Below are positions 24,702-35,479 of a stretch of 64,000 bases of DNA, one piece after another. Origin of the DNA: Vicugna pacos (Eukaryota > Chordata > Mammalia > Artiodactyla > Camelidae); contig NW_027328740.1 in assembly GCF_048564905.1 (NCBI RefSeq), positions 34,647,019 through 34,711,018 on the forward strand, read 5' to 3'. The notes below the pieces were generated by a model. That model worked only from the letters and a program-made list of their open reading frames with translations. It did no database searches and was not told the origin of the DNA. Both the position numbers and the translations under genes were made by a program. Position 1 is the first letter of the stretch. Every line of letters starts with the position of its first letter.

Positions 24702-25110
24702 TGTTATAGAAACAACAGGCAAGCCAAGAAACAAGTATAACTCACAGGGTTGTAGTACTGAGATTTATTATGCTGACACGCTCAGAGGGGCTTCTTTTCC
24801 AAAGCTCTGAGCACCTCCAAGACGTGCACATGAGGTTTTATAGGGTTAATTACAAGTATGGGGCTATTAGCCAATAAGGCTCAAACAACAAAAAGCAAGG
24901 AATCAGTACACTGAAGCTTATCAATTTGGAACAGATCCCGTTACTGACAATTGTTGTCCTTGGATTTACGTGTTAGCTTATTAGTCCATTAAACTGACAC
25001 TAAACTTCAGGTTTACCAGGTAGCTCAGCAAAACTTAGATCAGTAAACCGACATTATCACACTTAGATTTGTGACTTAGCTTGTTAGCCCAGCTGGGGTT
25101 TTCCTTCACA
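24702..25110 (-). mobile_element. Solo LTR, ERV family Y, with 4-bp duplication (fossil)
   Basis: About 409 bp beginning TGTTAT and ending TTCACA on the plus strand, so TGTGAA...AACA on its own strand. It aligns along its whole length with 34456-34862. The flanks are GTGT at 24698-24701 and GTGT at 25111-25114, a 4-bp target-site duplication typical of class I (gammaretrovirus-like) integration. There is no interior, so the provirus has collapsed to one LTR by recombination. Confidence 0.88.
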
Positions 25111-25189
25111 GTGTCACTTATCTTTTTTATTTTTCTTTTTATCTGTTTTTAAGTATTTAACCCAAATTTAATATCAGGGTGTTTTGGGA

Positions 25190-25325
25190 AAGAAATTTCT
25201 CTTTTTCTTTTCTTTGGGGTTCTTTTGGTGGGAAGGTAATTAGATGTATTTATCTGTTAGTGGAGGCCCTGGGGCTTGAACCCAGGACCCCGTGCACGCT
25301 AAGCACATGCTCTACCACCCGCCCC
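25190..25325 (-). repeat. Camelid-type tRNA-derived SINE (Vic-1-like)
   Basis: The plus strand shows 'aattagatgtatttatctg' and then 'ggcttgaacccaggacc', with 'gctaagcacatgctctacca' at the end. Reverse-complemented this gives the tRNA-like head with A and B boxes, and a tail running to 'aggtaatt'. The plan agrees with the camelid Vic-1 family known to me. It is one of five in the window, all on the minus strand. Confidence 0.82.
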
Positions 25326-25654
25326 TTCATCATATTCTTTTTGCTTTAGCTGCCAAGAATCTTACAGCTGAATTTGTAGTCGGCCTTTAACACTTGCCCT
25401 GACTTCATGGAATCCATTTTTATGAGTTTATCTCCCCCTGGTTTCATTTAAGTATTGAATCTCCATTTTCTCTTCACTCTCCGTTTTGCCTTTTTGTTGT
25501 TATGGTTGTTAAGCTGTGTTTAAAAAAATTGTTTAAATTCTCTTTTAGCAAGAGGCTGAATGTAAATATGCAAACAAACAGCACAATTAAATGCTTTTAT
25601 ATATTCTAAGCTGTTTAGTATTTACTTAAAAACCGATTTGAATATTAAAGTGAT

Positions 25655-25800
25655 AACATTTTAAAAATATTTTTTAATTTTTTATAGAGATATAGCTGAT
25701 TTAAAATATGATATTAGTTTCAGGTGTACAATAGATGCTCCATTTATAGTTACTGTAAAACATTGTCTGTATTCCCTGTGTTGTAAGATACATCCCTCTA
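25655..25800 (-). repeat. L1 3' end fragment, minus strand
   Basis: Contains 'tttttaattttttatagagatatagctgattta', then 'agtttcaggtgtacaa' and 'tattccctgtgttgtaagat'. This is the reverse complement of the artiodactyl-type L1 3' end also seen at 37205 and 26310. Confidence 0.75.
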
Positions 25801-26309
25801 GCGTGTTTACATTACATGTTGCAGTTTGTATAAGAAAGTTGGGTAACGCAGAGTCTGGAACGTGGCTGTGTATGACTCAGGTTCACGCTCACCCTGCATG
25901 GCAGAGCTCAGGCCTTCACTCCTTTCTGCAGGGGAGCGAGTGGAGGCAGCTCTCATCAGCGCTGGCACCACCCTCTGAGTGGCAGTGACAGCAGTGACTG
26001 TGTGTGGACGTGCAAATTGTTTTTCCAAGAGCTTTATATGCGTTTCTGCATTTAATAATCAAAGCCCTCCTGTGAGGAAGCGTTTTAAGTTTTTAATGCA
26101 TAATACATTTTATTTTGATATTGATAGATTTCAAACCTCTGGAAAATTTACAGGAGTAGTACAATAAACGCTTAGATACAGTTCACCTTAAAGGGCACTA
26201 TTTGGCTTTCTGTGTCTGGCTTATTTTAGCATAAATTTTCAAGGTTCATCCATATTGTTGCCTGAATCAGTACTTTATTCTTTTTGTTTGATAATATCCT
26301 TTTCCATTT

Positions 26310-27770
26310 TTTTTGGTTTTAGTCTATTTAAAAATATTTTCATTGAAGTCTAGTCAGTTTATAATGTTGTGTCAGTTTCTTGTCTAAAGCACAAGACTTC
26401 AGTTAAAAAGGAACATACCGGCATTCATTTTCATACTGTTTTTAAACATAAGTTACTATAAGATATTAAATATATTCTCCTGTGCTATACAGTATAAACT
26501 TGCTGTTTATTCTTTACATACTCAGTAACTGCAAATCTTGAACTCCCAATTTATTCCTTCCCACACCCTCCCCCCTCTGGTAACCACAGTTTGGTTCCTG
26601 TGACTCTGTCTGTTTCTGTTCTGTAGAGAAATTTATCTTTTTGTTTCTTTCTTTTTTTTTTTTTTTTAGATTCCACATGTCAGCAATCTCATGTGGTATT
26701 TTCCTTTCTCTTTCTGGCTTACTTCACTTAGAATGACATTCTCCAGGTCCATTGATGTTGCTGCAAATGGCATTATTTTATTATTATTTTATGGCTGAAT
26801 AGTAGTCTATTGGACAAATATGCTACAACCTCTTTATCCAGCCATCTGTCAGTGGACATTTCGGTTGTTTCCATGTCTTGCTATTGTAAATAGTGCTGCT
26901 GTGAACATTGGGGTGTAGGTGTCTTTTTTAATTAGGGTTCCTTCTGGATATATGCCCAGGTGTGGGATTGCTGGGTCATCTGGGAGGTCAAGGTTTTGTC
27001 TTTGATGAACCTCTATAATTTTTCCACAATGGCTCCACCAAACTGCATTCCCACCACAGTGTAGGAGGGTTCCCAATTCTCCGCAGCCTCTCCAGTATTT
27101 ATTGTCTGTGAACTTCTGAATGATGGCTATTCTGACTGGTGAGAGGTGATATTTGATTGCAGTTTTGATTTGCATTTCTCTGATAATGATATTGAACATT
27201 TTTTCATGTGCCTACTGGCCATTTGTGCGTCTTCATTGGAGAAATGTTTCTTTAGGACTTCTGCCAATTTTTGAATTGAATTGTTTGTTTTTCTTTCTTA
27301 TTAAGTGTAAAAGCTGTTTACATATTCTGGGAATTAAGCCCCTAGCAGTTTCATTTATTGCAAATATTTTCTCCCATTCCATAGGTTGGTTGTCTTTTTG
27401 TTTTGCTTACTGTTTCCATAGCTGTGCAAATGTTTGTAAGTTTAATTAGAGCCCTCTTGTATATTTTTGGTTGTTTTTCTATTGCTTGAGTAGACTGCTC
27501 TAGGAAAACATTGCTGAGATGTATGTCACATGTTTTGCCTATGGTTGCTTCTAAGAGGTTTATAGTGTCTTGTCTATATGTTTAATTCTTTAACACATTT
27601 TGAATTCATTTTTGTGTATGCTGTGAGGGAGTAGTCTAACTTCATTGATTTACATGCAGCTGTGCAGTTTTCCCTGCACCATTTGCTGAAGAGGCTGTCT
27701 TTACTCCATTGTATGTTCTCACCTCCTTTGTCAAAGTTTCAATGACCAAAAGTTTGTGGGCCTATTCTTG
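26310..27770 (-). repeat. Younger L1, 5'-truncated, inserted in L1M
   Basis: On the minus strand the frame at 26849-27199 reads [20 protein letters not shown] and continues with KYWRGCGELGTLLHCGG, DDPAIPHLGIYPEGT and DTYTPMFTAALFTIARHGNN. These are the signature C-terminal ORF2p motifs of mammalian L1 (reverse transcriptase/endonuclease polyprotein). The 3' untranslated region lies at 26310-26850 ('aagtctagtcagtttataatg', 'cctgtgctatacagtataaa'). The element stops inside ORF2 near 27770, so it is about 1.46 kb, 5'-truncated and inactive. Confidence 0.88.
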
Positions 27771-27896
27771 GTAAATGTGTTTATCCGTTCATTGATGGAT
27801 GGATATTGTTAGTAACTTTTGGCTACTCTGAATGATACTGCTATGAATATTGATGTGAAATTTTTATGAGAATATGTTTTCATTCTGTTGGCTGTA

Positions 27897-28036
27897 CAGT
27901 TGGCCCTCCATATCTGTAGTTTCCACTACATGGATCCAGATGGCTGATTGTAAAGGGACTCGAACATCCTTGGATTATGGTATCCAGGGTGTGGGGTTCC
28001 TGAAACCAACCACCCAAGTGTATTGAGGGATGACTC
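27897..28036. mobile_element. Tigger/pogo-type MITE
   Basis: Starts CAGTTGGCCCTCCATATCTG and ends TGAGGGATGACTCT, imperfect inverted ends of the widespread TcMar-Tigger miniature elements. TA dinucleotides flank both ends (27895-27896 and 28037-28038), the expected target duplication. The inner text 'gggactcgaacatccttggattatggtatcc' is also family-like. It lies inside the older L1M. Confidence 0.78.
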
Positions 28037-28449
28037 TACATATAGGAGTGGAATTGCTGAGCCATATAACTCTAAGCTTTTGAGGAAATACCAGACTTCT
28101 CCAAAGAAGTTGCACAATTGTCCCTTTCCCCTGGCCGCATATGAGGTTTCTCTGCCTCCTGAATGACATTTGTTATTGTCCATGATTTGGTAATAACCAT
28201 CCTAGTGGGTGTAAAATGAGATCTCATTTTGATTTTGATTTGTCTAGTGATGTTGAGCATCTTTTCATATGCTTATTGGCCATTTGTATATGTATCTAAA
28301 TTCGTAGTAAATTTAAAAATTGGGTCTGTTTTATTGTATTGTTCAGTTGTAAGAATTCGTTATATATCCTGGATGCTACTCTCTTATTAAATGTTTTGCA
28401 AAATTGTTCTTCTATTCTGCACATTGTCTTTCACTTTATTTTTTTTAAA

Positions 28450-28550
28450 CATTAAAACAATTTCTTTACAGGGGAGGTAGTTAGATGTAATGATTTATTT
28501 TATTTTTCTTGCTAAGCACGCACTCTCTGACTTGAGATACCCATTTCCCC
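28450..28550 (-). repeat. Camelid-type SINE, internally deleted
   Basis: The tail 'ggggaggtagttagatgtaatgattta' leads directly to 'gctaagcacgcactctctgacttgagatacc'. The middle of the tRNA-like head (B-box side) is missing, so it is a deleted copy. It is inserted into L1M. Confidence 0.75.
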
Positions 28551-30024
28551 TGTCATTTGACTTTCTTGATGATGTCTTTTGTAAGAAAAGGGTTTTAATT
28601 TTGATGAAGTCCAGTTTATCTGCTTTTTTCTTCTATCACTTGTGCTCTTGGTATTGTATCCAGGAAACCAAAGCCTATCCTAGGACCACAAAGATTTATA
28701 CTGTGTCTTCTTTTAGAAAGTTTATAGGTTTAATTTTTACATTTCTGTCTGTGATCTACTTTGTTTTAATTTTTATTTGTTATATAAAATATGGGTGTTC
28801 AGATTCCAGATTGATTCTTTTGCCTGCAGATACCCAGCTGTCCCTGCACAATTTGTTGAATAGACTATTCTTTCAATGGGGTGTTTTTGGCCCCCTAGTG
28901 GAAAACTGTCTGTAAATGTAAGTTTTTCCCCGTGGGTTTTTATTGTGTCTCATAGATTTATTTATCCAAACTTATGCCAGCATCATACTGACTTATTACT
29001 ATAGCATTTTAGTACCTTTTAAAGTGAGTCCTCCAACTTTACTCTTCTTTTGCAAGGTTGTTTTGCCTATCCTGGGCCCCTTGCACGTCCATATTAATTT
29101 TGGGATCAGTTTTTCAATTTTTGCAAAGAAGTCAGCTGGAATTTTGATAGGGATTCCACTGTATATGTAGATCATTTTGAGGAGTCTTAATATTTTTAAT
29201 AATACTGTCTATCATTCCATGGAAATGGGATGTCTTCCATATATGTAGATCTTTTAAAATTTATTTTGGTGATACTTCAAAAAGTTCAATGTACAAATCT
29301 TGTAAACTTTTGTTAAATGTATCCCTCATTTTATTTTTAATGCTGCTGTAATTGGACATGCTGAGTTTCTTATGGGTGGGACTATATATCAATCTTCTTA
29401 TTTCTAGAATTCCTTAACAGCAATTACCCTAGTTATATATTTGCTACTTAAATCTATCCACAACTATTCCCCGCCCCGTGTTATAAGAAACCAAGACCCA
29501 AGTTAAGCTACCTGAACACCTATGTGGAAATGTGAAATGAGACCCTTGGGTGGGGCTTTGTGCAGATGATACTGGAGCTTATTCAGGATGGCTTCATCGT
29601 AATTTCTTTTAAACAACCCTTCCGGTGTATTTAGTCAGATACATTAAGAACATGCCCTTTTGATGTGCGGAGTAGCTAAGACTATGATTTTCAAATAATT
29701 TCTAGTGAGAGTGTTGTTCTTGAAACCTAATTTGCATCAATCTTTGAAGATTTATGTTTCAGGTGCTTTGACTAAAGAACCCTCACCTGTCTTTAATCAA
29801 TAACGACAACTAAATGCTCAAGCAACATGTAAGAGCTTGAGCAAACTGCCCCCACCCCGTAGTGCTGGGTGGCTGCAGCTGCAACTGGAGTCAGCGCTTA
29901 CCTATCCCAGTACGCTTGTGCTGATCTGCTCAAAGTGGTTCGTCCAACAGTTTGTCAGTAGTCTGTTGGACAAAGTCATTAAAAATTGATTGAAGGTTGC
30001 TGGAATGCAATATATTCTTATTAA

Positions 30025-30160
30025 TATTAATTAAGCACATATTGAGTGCTTATTGTATGATGGAATTGTCCCTCAGCCTCACATGAATATTATTTCTCAT
30101 AAAACCTCACATATTTCCTTGTTAATCTCACTTTACAGATAAGGAGACTGACAATTAGGT
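30025..30160 (-). repeat. MIR SINE, minus strand
   Basis: Reads 'attgagtgcttattgtatga', 'cctcacatgaatatta' and 'ctcactttacagataaggagactgaca', the reverse-complement MIR order. Confidence 0.65.
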
Positions 30161-30599
30161 CTTCTCTCTTTCGGGGGAGCTCATTATCAATGATGGGAAG
30201 TTATAAGGAAAAAGATATTTATTCATCATGAGAAAACATTTTTCTGAGGGTCAGCAAAGAAGAAGATGAACACTGAAGAAGGTGATCATTGTTCGAGTGA
30301 GACAAGCCCTGGGTTGTGCGGAGTCTGCATCCCTGTCCTAGAGAAGGCACGTGTAGAGCTGCGTACTGGGTGAGGCGGCGTGGCCGCGCAGGGAACGCGG
30401 ATGCTGGGCCGTTGGGCTGTGCTCAGGCCTGGTGGGGCTTTCTCCTAAGGGCAGCGGACCATCATTGACAGATTTTATGTCGGAGAGTGGGGTGCTCTCG
30501 TAGTTCACTTTTGTCTTGTAGAATGCTTGGAAACATTTAGAAGGCTTGGCAGGAGGTGATGTGATGAGTCAGAGTAGGGTGGCTGCGAGGTGTAGCAGT

Positions 30600-30810
30600 G
30601 TTCAATTTTCAAGTGGTTTTCAGGCCCAGGCTTGTGGCTCAGTAGCCGTGTCAGTTTGAATGACGCACTCAAGGAAGTGAAACAATTTATCTAATCAATT
30701 GAAGCAGCGATGTACCCAATTCCCAGGACTGTTGTGGAGATCCAGTAAGATAACGTTTGCAGTGTGCAGCATGGTCCCAGCACAGAGTCAGTGCTGAGTG
30801 AGTGCCAGTG
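30600..30810 (+). repeat. MIR-like remnant
   Basis: Weak but ordered match: 'cttgtggctcagtagccgtgtca', 'aacaatttatctaatc' and 'atggtcccagcacagagtcagtgctgagtgag'. Confidence 0.4.
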
Positions 30811-33411
30811 AGTATCTGGTAGGTCAGGTGTGGGTGGTGGGACTCGGTGTCTGAGGATATCTGGGCCCTGAAGGAGGGGTCCATTCACATCTGTGAGTGA
30901 TGGGTCTGAGTTGGGAGAGGCACGGAGAACTTAGCCCCCGACCAGAGGCCCTGGGCAGGACGGCTATTGGAGGAGCACCGTGAAGTCAGCTCTTTGCAGG
31001 TGGAGTTGGAGGTGCCCTTGTGACATCTAAGTGCAGTGTCACGAGCTGAAAGTGGAGGTCTGCGCCCAGGCTGTGCATTTTCGAATAATGTCAACTCCTG
31101 AGGACACCGAAGTATTGATCACTGAACGGAAGTCATACTTTACAGGACAAACGAATAGTAGTATCACCTCTGTCATCAAAGCTCACGTCTATTTATTCAT
31201 CACTCAGTTTGCTAATTGGGTACTTACAGAGCTCACTTCACCGTCCTCCCGTGGGCTCAGGCTCCACAGAAAAGAGCTGGTGTGTCTTCCTCTTTTCCAG
31301 AAGAAGACACATTTAGCTTGTAGACTTCTGTACCTCGCCAGACTTAGGATATTAGTTTGTTGGTTTAATTGTATTTTCTGTTGGCCATGTCCTGACAGGA
31401 GAGAAATTTTACCTCATGGTCATTTTTCAATTAGCTGTTACTGAGAATTGCTGATCTGATACATAGTGTATGTATTATATTAACTTTGTAGAGTAGTTAT
31501 CATTTTTCTGTCTTTGCCCTTTTATTTTGATTGCCCCTGCAGTGTTCTATCCTTTTTGGGGCCTTATTTTTTTTTAATTAAAAAATGTCTGTTAACAGTT
31601 AAGAAAACAAAAACAAAGAAAAAATGCACATGGGAGCTAAATTTAGAAAATGTCTAGTGTGTTTTCTTTCTCGGCAATGGAGGGTTCTAGAAACTCGTGA
31701 AAACTTTCATTACACAAGTTCCTTAAAATGCTGATTAAGAAATAAAACCTTCCTTCCTCATCTTTCAAGCTGCACAACTCATTGTCAAGAAAGTGAGGGA
31801 AAATTCTCAGAAGCCAAGACAAATGAGAAAGCAGGGTTTCTGGGAGATATGCGAGCCTTAGAATCCCTGGGGTGCTGGTTTGATCCTGAACTGATTTTCA
31901 GTTGCCTTGACAGGAGGGCAGGATGTGAGCCCCAGGCCTCTGACACTAGGAGTTGGATGGGGGATCATATTATGGGCCAAGCCCATCCTGAGGATCTTGG
32001 TTTACTAAAGGGTGAAATAGGAAAAAAAAAATAATTCCTCAAGGCAAGAAATTAAGGAAAGTCAATTTTGTTGGAAGAGGGGAAAAATAACAAATCCAAA
32101 TTAAGGATATAATTTAAAGTTGTTCTGGCATTAGAGTGACCACAAACACCTGGCAGAAAAGCACAGATACTCCTTGATTGATAAGTTGTGTTTTGAATGA
32201 ATCAGTGAACAGCCATTCTGAAAAAGGCCTCCAGAGTCTTGTGGATCAAGATACTGGACAGCAAACACCTCCCTTCCAAGGTCTCATTCAAATAACCAGA
32301 AAGGTTTTAAAGGAAAGAAGCCATAATCATAGATCTATTTATTAACAGTTCTATATGCTACGAATTCAGAGGTGACTATGTAGTTGTCTCCTCTATTATG
32401 GACCTTACTTTCTCTTTGGGGAGACAAAATGACATAGTTGGTAATCTTGGTGGAGGGAGGTGTTAGTCTGTTGCACTTAGCCATGAGAGGAGATTAAGAA
32501 AACAGTGAAGGGTGGGTGAAATTTTTAGCTGAGGACAGTCTTGTTCACTTGGCTTTTAATTGCAGGCTCAATGAACTGTCACTGGAGGGAATAGATCTTA
32601 CGGAGGATGGACATAGCTCAGGCCTCATTGGAATGGACAAATGAACCTGGAGAAAGACAGTCAAATCTGTGCAGACATTAAAGTTCACTTGAACGTGCTG
32701 CATCCCTGAGCCAAAGATAGGACAAATATGCAGCAATTCTTGAGGACAGAAGAGTGGTTTTTAAGGTTCTCCAAGAATGAATCCCATGGAACCGAGATGG
32801 CCAGTTGTCAAACTGAGACTTTGTTCTTTGGACGGTGTACCCAGCAAGGGTATTGGCCTTTTATATGTTTCCATTTGTCTTTAATACATGTCTGTTGATG
32901 AGGACGTGGGCACAAATGTTTGACACCTTGTCGAGGCGATTTTGGATACCTGCCTAGAAGCACGGGCACAGTTGCGGCTGCTTCATACATCTTGCAGCCC
33001 ATCCCTTTCCCCGGCTCCGTGATCACGGCAGAGTGGTTCCTTGTTGACCTGTCCGTTTCCTCTGTGACATCATAACCCATGAAAAGACCGGAGCATATTA
33101 ACTTGGCTTTGTTAAAGTCAAAGAAACAGATCAAATGTGGAGTCAGATTTGTTCTTTCCTATTTCAGTAGTACCATGGAGATGGCAGTTTGGGCAGCTTT
33201 TTGTAGTGTCCTTGAGGCTTTCTCTCTCAGCTTCTTTGCGCCTCAATTGAAAACCCTTCATTGCTGTCTGGCCTGCTGGTAATGCACACTGCCTGTTTTG
33301 CCCTGAAGATGTGTTCTGTTTATAAACTCATCTCTATTCCTTGGAAAACAACACAAGAAAAACTCAGTTGGTTTTCCACCAGTCATGGGCAGGGGTGAGG
33401 TATACCATGTT

Positions 33412-33549
33412 ATTATTTCATAAAATAATAGTAATAATAGTAATAGTAATAGTACTAGAAATAATAATAGTATAATAATAATAATAATAATTATTATTAT
33501 TTTATTATTATAATAAAATAAAATTATTATTTTATTATTATAATAAAAG
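33412..33549. repeat. (TAA/TTA)n microsatellite with palindrome
   Basis: Trinucleotide runs of AATAATAG type turn into ATTATTATT and TTATTATTATAATAA. The tract is self-complementary and could fold into a long hairpin or cruciform. No coding content. Confidence 0.92.
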
Positions 33550-33689
33550 AAGTCTTAAAACAGGACTGAGCACATTGGAGAGAGTCAATAAATGCTTTCT
33601 GGCTTAAATCAAAAGTGATGACTTAGTGATTCCATGGCTGCTGTATTTGCTAAGCTAGTTACTCCTTTGCTCCATTACACATTATTTTA

Positions 33690-33890
33690 ACTGAAAAAGA
33701 AATGCAAGCAAATGGTTAAAAAAATAACTCAAACAGAGCACAAAAATACACAAGTGAAAGAAGTTTTCCCTCATCCTCTGTTCTTTCAGCCCTGTCTGGA
33801 GATGCCACTGTTTAATATCTTTTGGGTGCTTTTCCAGATATGCTTTGCACATTCCCACCTATGTATGTAAATTCCTTTAAAATTTTAGTT
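33690..33890 (-). repeat. L1M 3' region fragment
   Basis: Text such as 'agttttccctcatcctctgttc', 'ctggagatgccactgttta' and 'gcttttccagatatgctttgcac' matches the reverse-complemented 3' untranslated region of old L1s. Confidence 0.5.
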
Positions 33891-33929
33891 ATTTTTAACT
33901 TAAAGAGATTTAAATCCTCAAGTGGCTTC

Positions 33930-34418
33930 TGCCCGGGTAATAGAACAGAACAAATCTGACTCCATATTAGATCTGTTCCTTTGAATTTAACCCTATGCTC
34001 TGTCTCCTAGGCTTCATCTTGCTTGTAAAAAATTGTTGCCTAGAGCCTGAAATACACAGGAGAGCTTATTCTGAAGCTCTGACCTTTAAGGATATTTAAC
34101 ATTTTTTCATTCATTAAAAGATAGCAAATTGCAGAATAGAAAATAACGTTTGTTTTGTTGGAGATTTACAGGGATCTGACCCACGCAGATAGCTGTAAGA
34201 ACAAAGGATTCTAACAAGAAGGAATTCCTACACTAAGAAGTTTGCAACAACCAAGCGCGTAGGAAAGGAGCCTGAATTGTGACTTGGGGAGATGGTTTTC
34301 CAGAACATTAGTTTGCCAACTAGGTCTACAGAAACTTGCTATTCCAAGCCCCAACATCTGGTTTCCAAACTTATTGGCCTGTCCTGCACTGAGGAGTATG
34401 AATTTGGACTTGGTAACA
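33930..34418 (+). mobile_element. Solo LTR, ERV family X (fossil)
   Basis: Begins TGCCCGGGTAATAG, ends TTGGTAACA, and aligns in opposite orientation with 9625-10140. The flanks CTTC (33926-33929) and CTCC (34419-34422) may be a diverged 4-bp target duplication. It lies only 37 bases from the family Y LTR. Confidence 0.72.
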
Positions 34419-34455
34419 CTCCTATCTACCTAGAAAGCAGGGCACTGGAGCTGAG

Positions 34456-34862
34456 TGTTATGGAAACAGGCCAGCCAAGAAACAAGCACCAATCGGAGTG
34501 CTGGAGTACTCAGAATTATTATGCCGGCGGGCTCAGAGGGGCTTCTGCTCCGAATTTCTGAGCACCTCCAAGACGTGCACATGAGGTTTTAAAGACTTCA
34601 ATACAAGTAAGGGGATATTAGCCAATAAGACTCAAAGAACAAAATGCAAGGAATCAGTACACTGGAGCTTATCAATTTGTAATAGTTCACATTACTGACA
34701 CTTGTTGAGCTTGGAATTACGAGTTAGGTTGTTAGCCCAATAAACTGACACTAAACTTCAGATTTACGAGATAGCCCAGCAGAACTTAGATCAGTAAACC
34801 GACACTTATCACACTTAGATTTGTGACTTAGCTTGTTAGCCCAGCTGGACTTTTCCTTCACA
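34456..34862 (-). mobile_element. Solo LTR, ERV family Y, with 4-bp duplication (fossil)
   Basis: The second copy of the LTR at 24702-25110, starting TGTTATGG and ending CTTCACA on the plus strand. It is flanked by TGAG at 34452-34455 and TGAG at 34863-34866. The two copies look about 85% identical by eye, so they are separate old insertions, each with its own target duplication, and not one duplicated insertion. Confidence 0.88.
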
Positions 34863-35479
34863 TGAGGACAGCTCTCCCACACCCAGGGAACTACTGTGAG
34901 CCCTTGATGTTTCCACTAGGGTGGGGTATGGTTTACCCAGGAGGGATGGGGACTATGCACCAACACTCAGGCAGTCTGCTCTGTCTGGGGCTCTGATCTT
35001 GTACCATCCCGCTCCCCGCCAGCCCAACACCTGGGACAGTGGAGCTAAGGCAGTGATCCTTCCTGCCTGTTTCCCAGCGTGTAAAAGGGGAATATGTACT
35101 CTTCCCAAGGAAGTTCTGAGCGACAACACCTGCGGGTGCTTGGTTCTCAGAGCAACAGAAAACCCAGCTCCGCATGGGGGCAACGGGTGTGATCCCCGTA
35201 GTGTTTCTGCAGAAGCATCTGATGGAGGGCTGGATCAGGGAGGTAAAACATGAGCTGCGGGACTTGAACGGTTACAGAAGGGTACAGAGGTAGGTCTGCC
35301 ATCTCAGGGTGCCCTAGAGGTAAAGCTTTTTCTCTCCAACTCCGCTACGACACTCCCCTATCCAGACCCATCCCTTCTCTGCTCTTCCTGTCCATCTGTA
35401 TCCTCCACTTTTCCCCTCTTCTCCACCCGCTCCCATCTTCTCCCTCCCTCGCTGTCCCACCTTCTCTCGCAGAATCCAG

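Larger units (their letters stand above)
26090..29360 (-). repeat. Old L1M, split by later insertions
   Basis: A reverse-complemented L1 begins near 26090 with 'attttattttgatattgata', reaches 'atcagtactttattctttttg' by 26290, and is interrupted. It resumes near 27775 with 'ttatccgttcattgatgg' and 'ctactctgaatgatactgctatgaa', exactly the next part of such an element. It runs on through 'gattttgatttgtctagtgatgttgagcatc' and 'gatgaagtccagtttatc' to about 29360. The interruption is the younger L1 at 26310-27770. A MITE and a SINE sit in the resumed part. The 141-codon plus-strand ORF at 28490-28915 is antisense L1 and not a gene. Confidence 0.75.
29361..33411. other. Repeat-poor stretch, no gene recognised
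   Basis: Contains two MIR remnants listed separately and otherwise unique-looking DNA. The 137-codon plus ORF at 31031-31444 and the 108-codon minus ORF at 32808-33134 have no recognisable products. If the tandem model is right, this should be DNA from upstream of the original TRAPPC9 promoter, or the unit junction. Confidence 0.4.

Noticed and set aside
25256-25325. tRNA-like gene
   Set aside because: The A/B-box-like head belongs to a tRNA-derived SINE with the family's usual tail, and four more diverged copies occur in the window.
28490-28915. 141-codon plus-strand ORF
   Set aside because: It is antisense to an old L1 and contains part of a SINE at its start.
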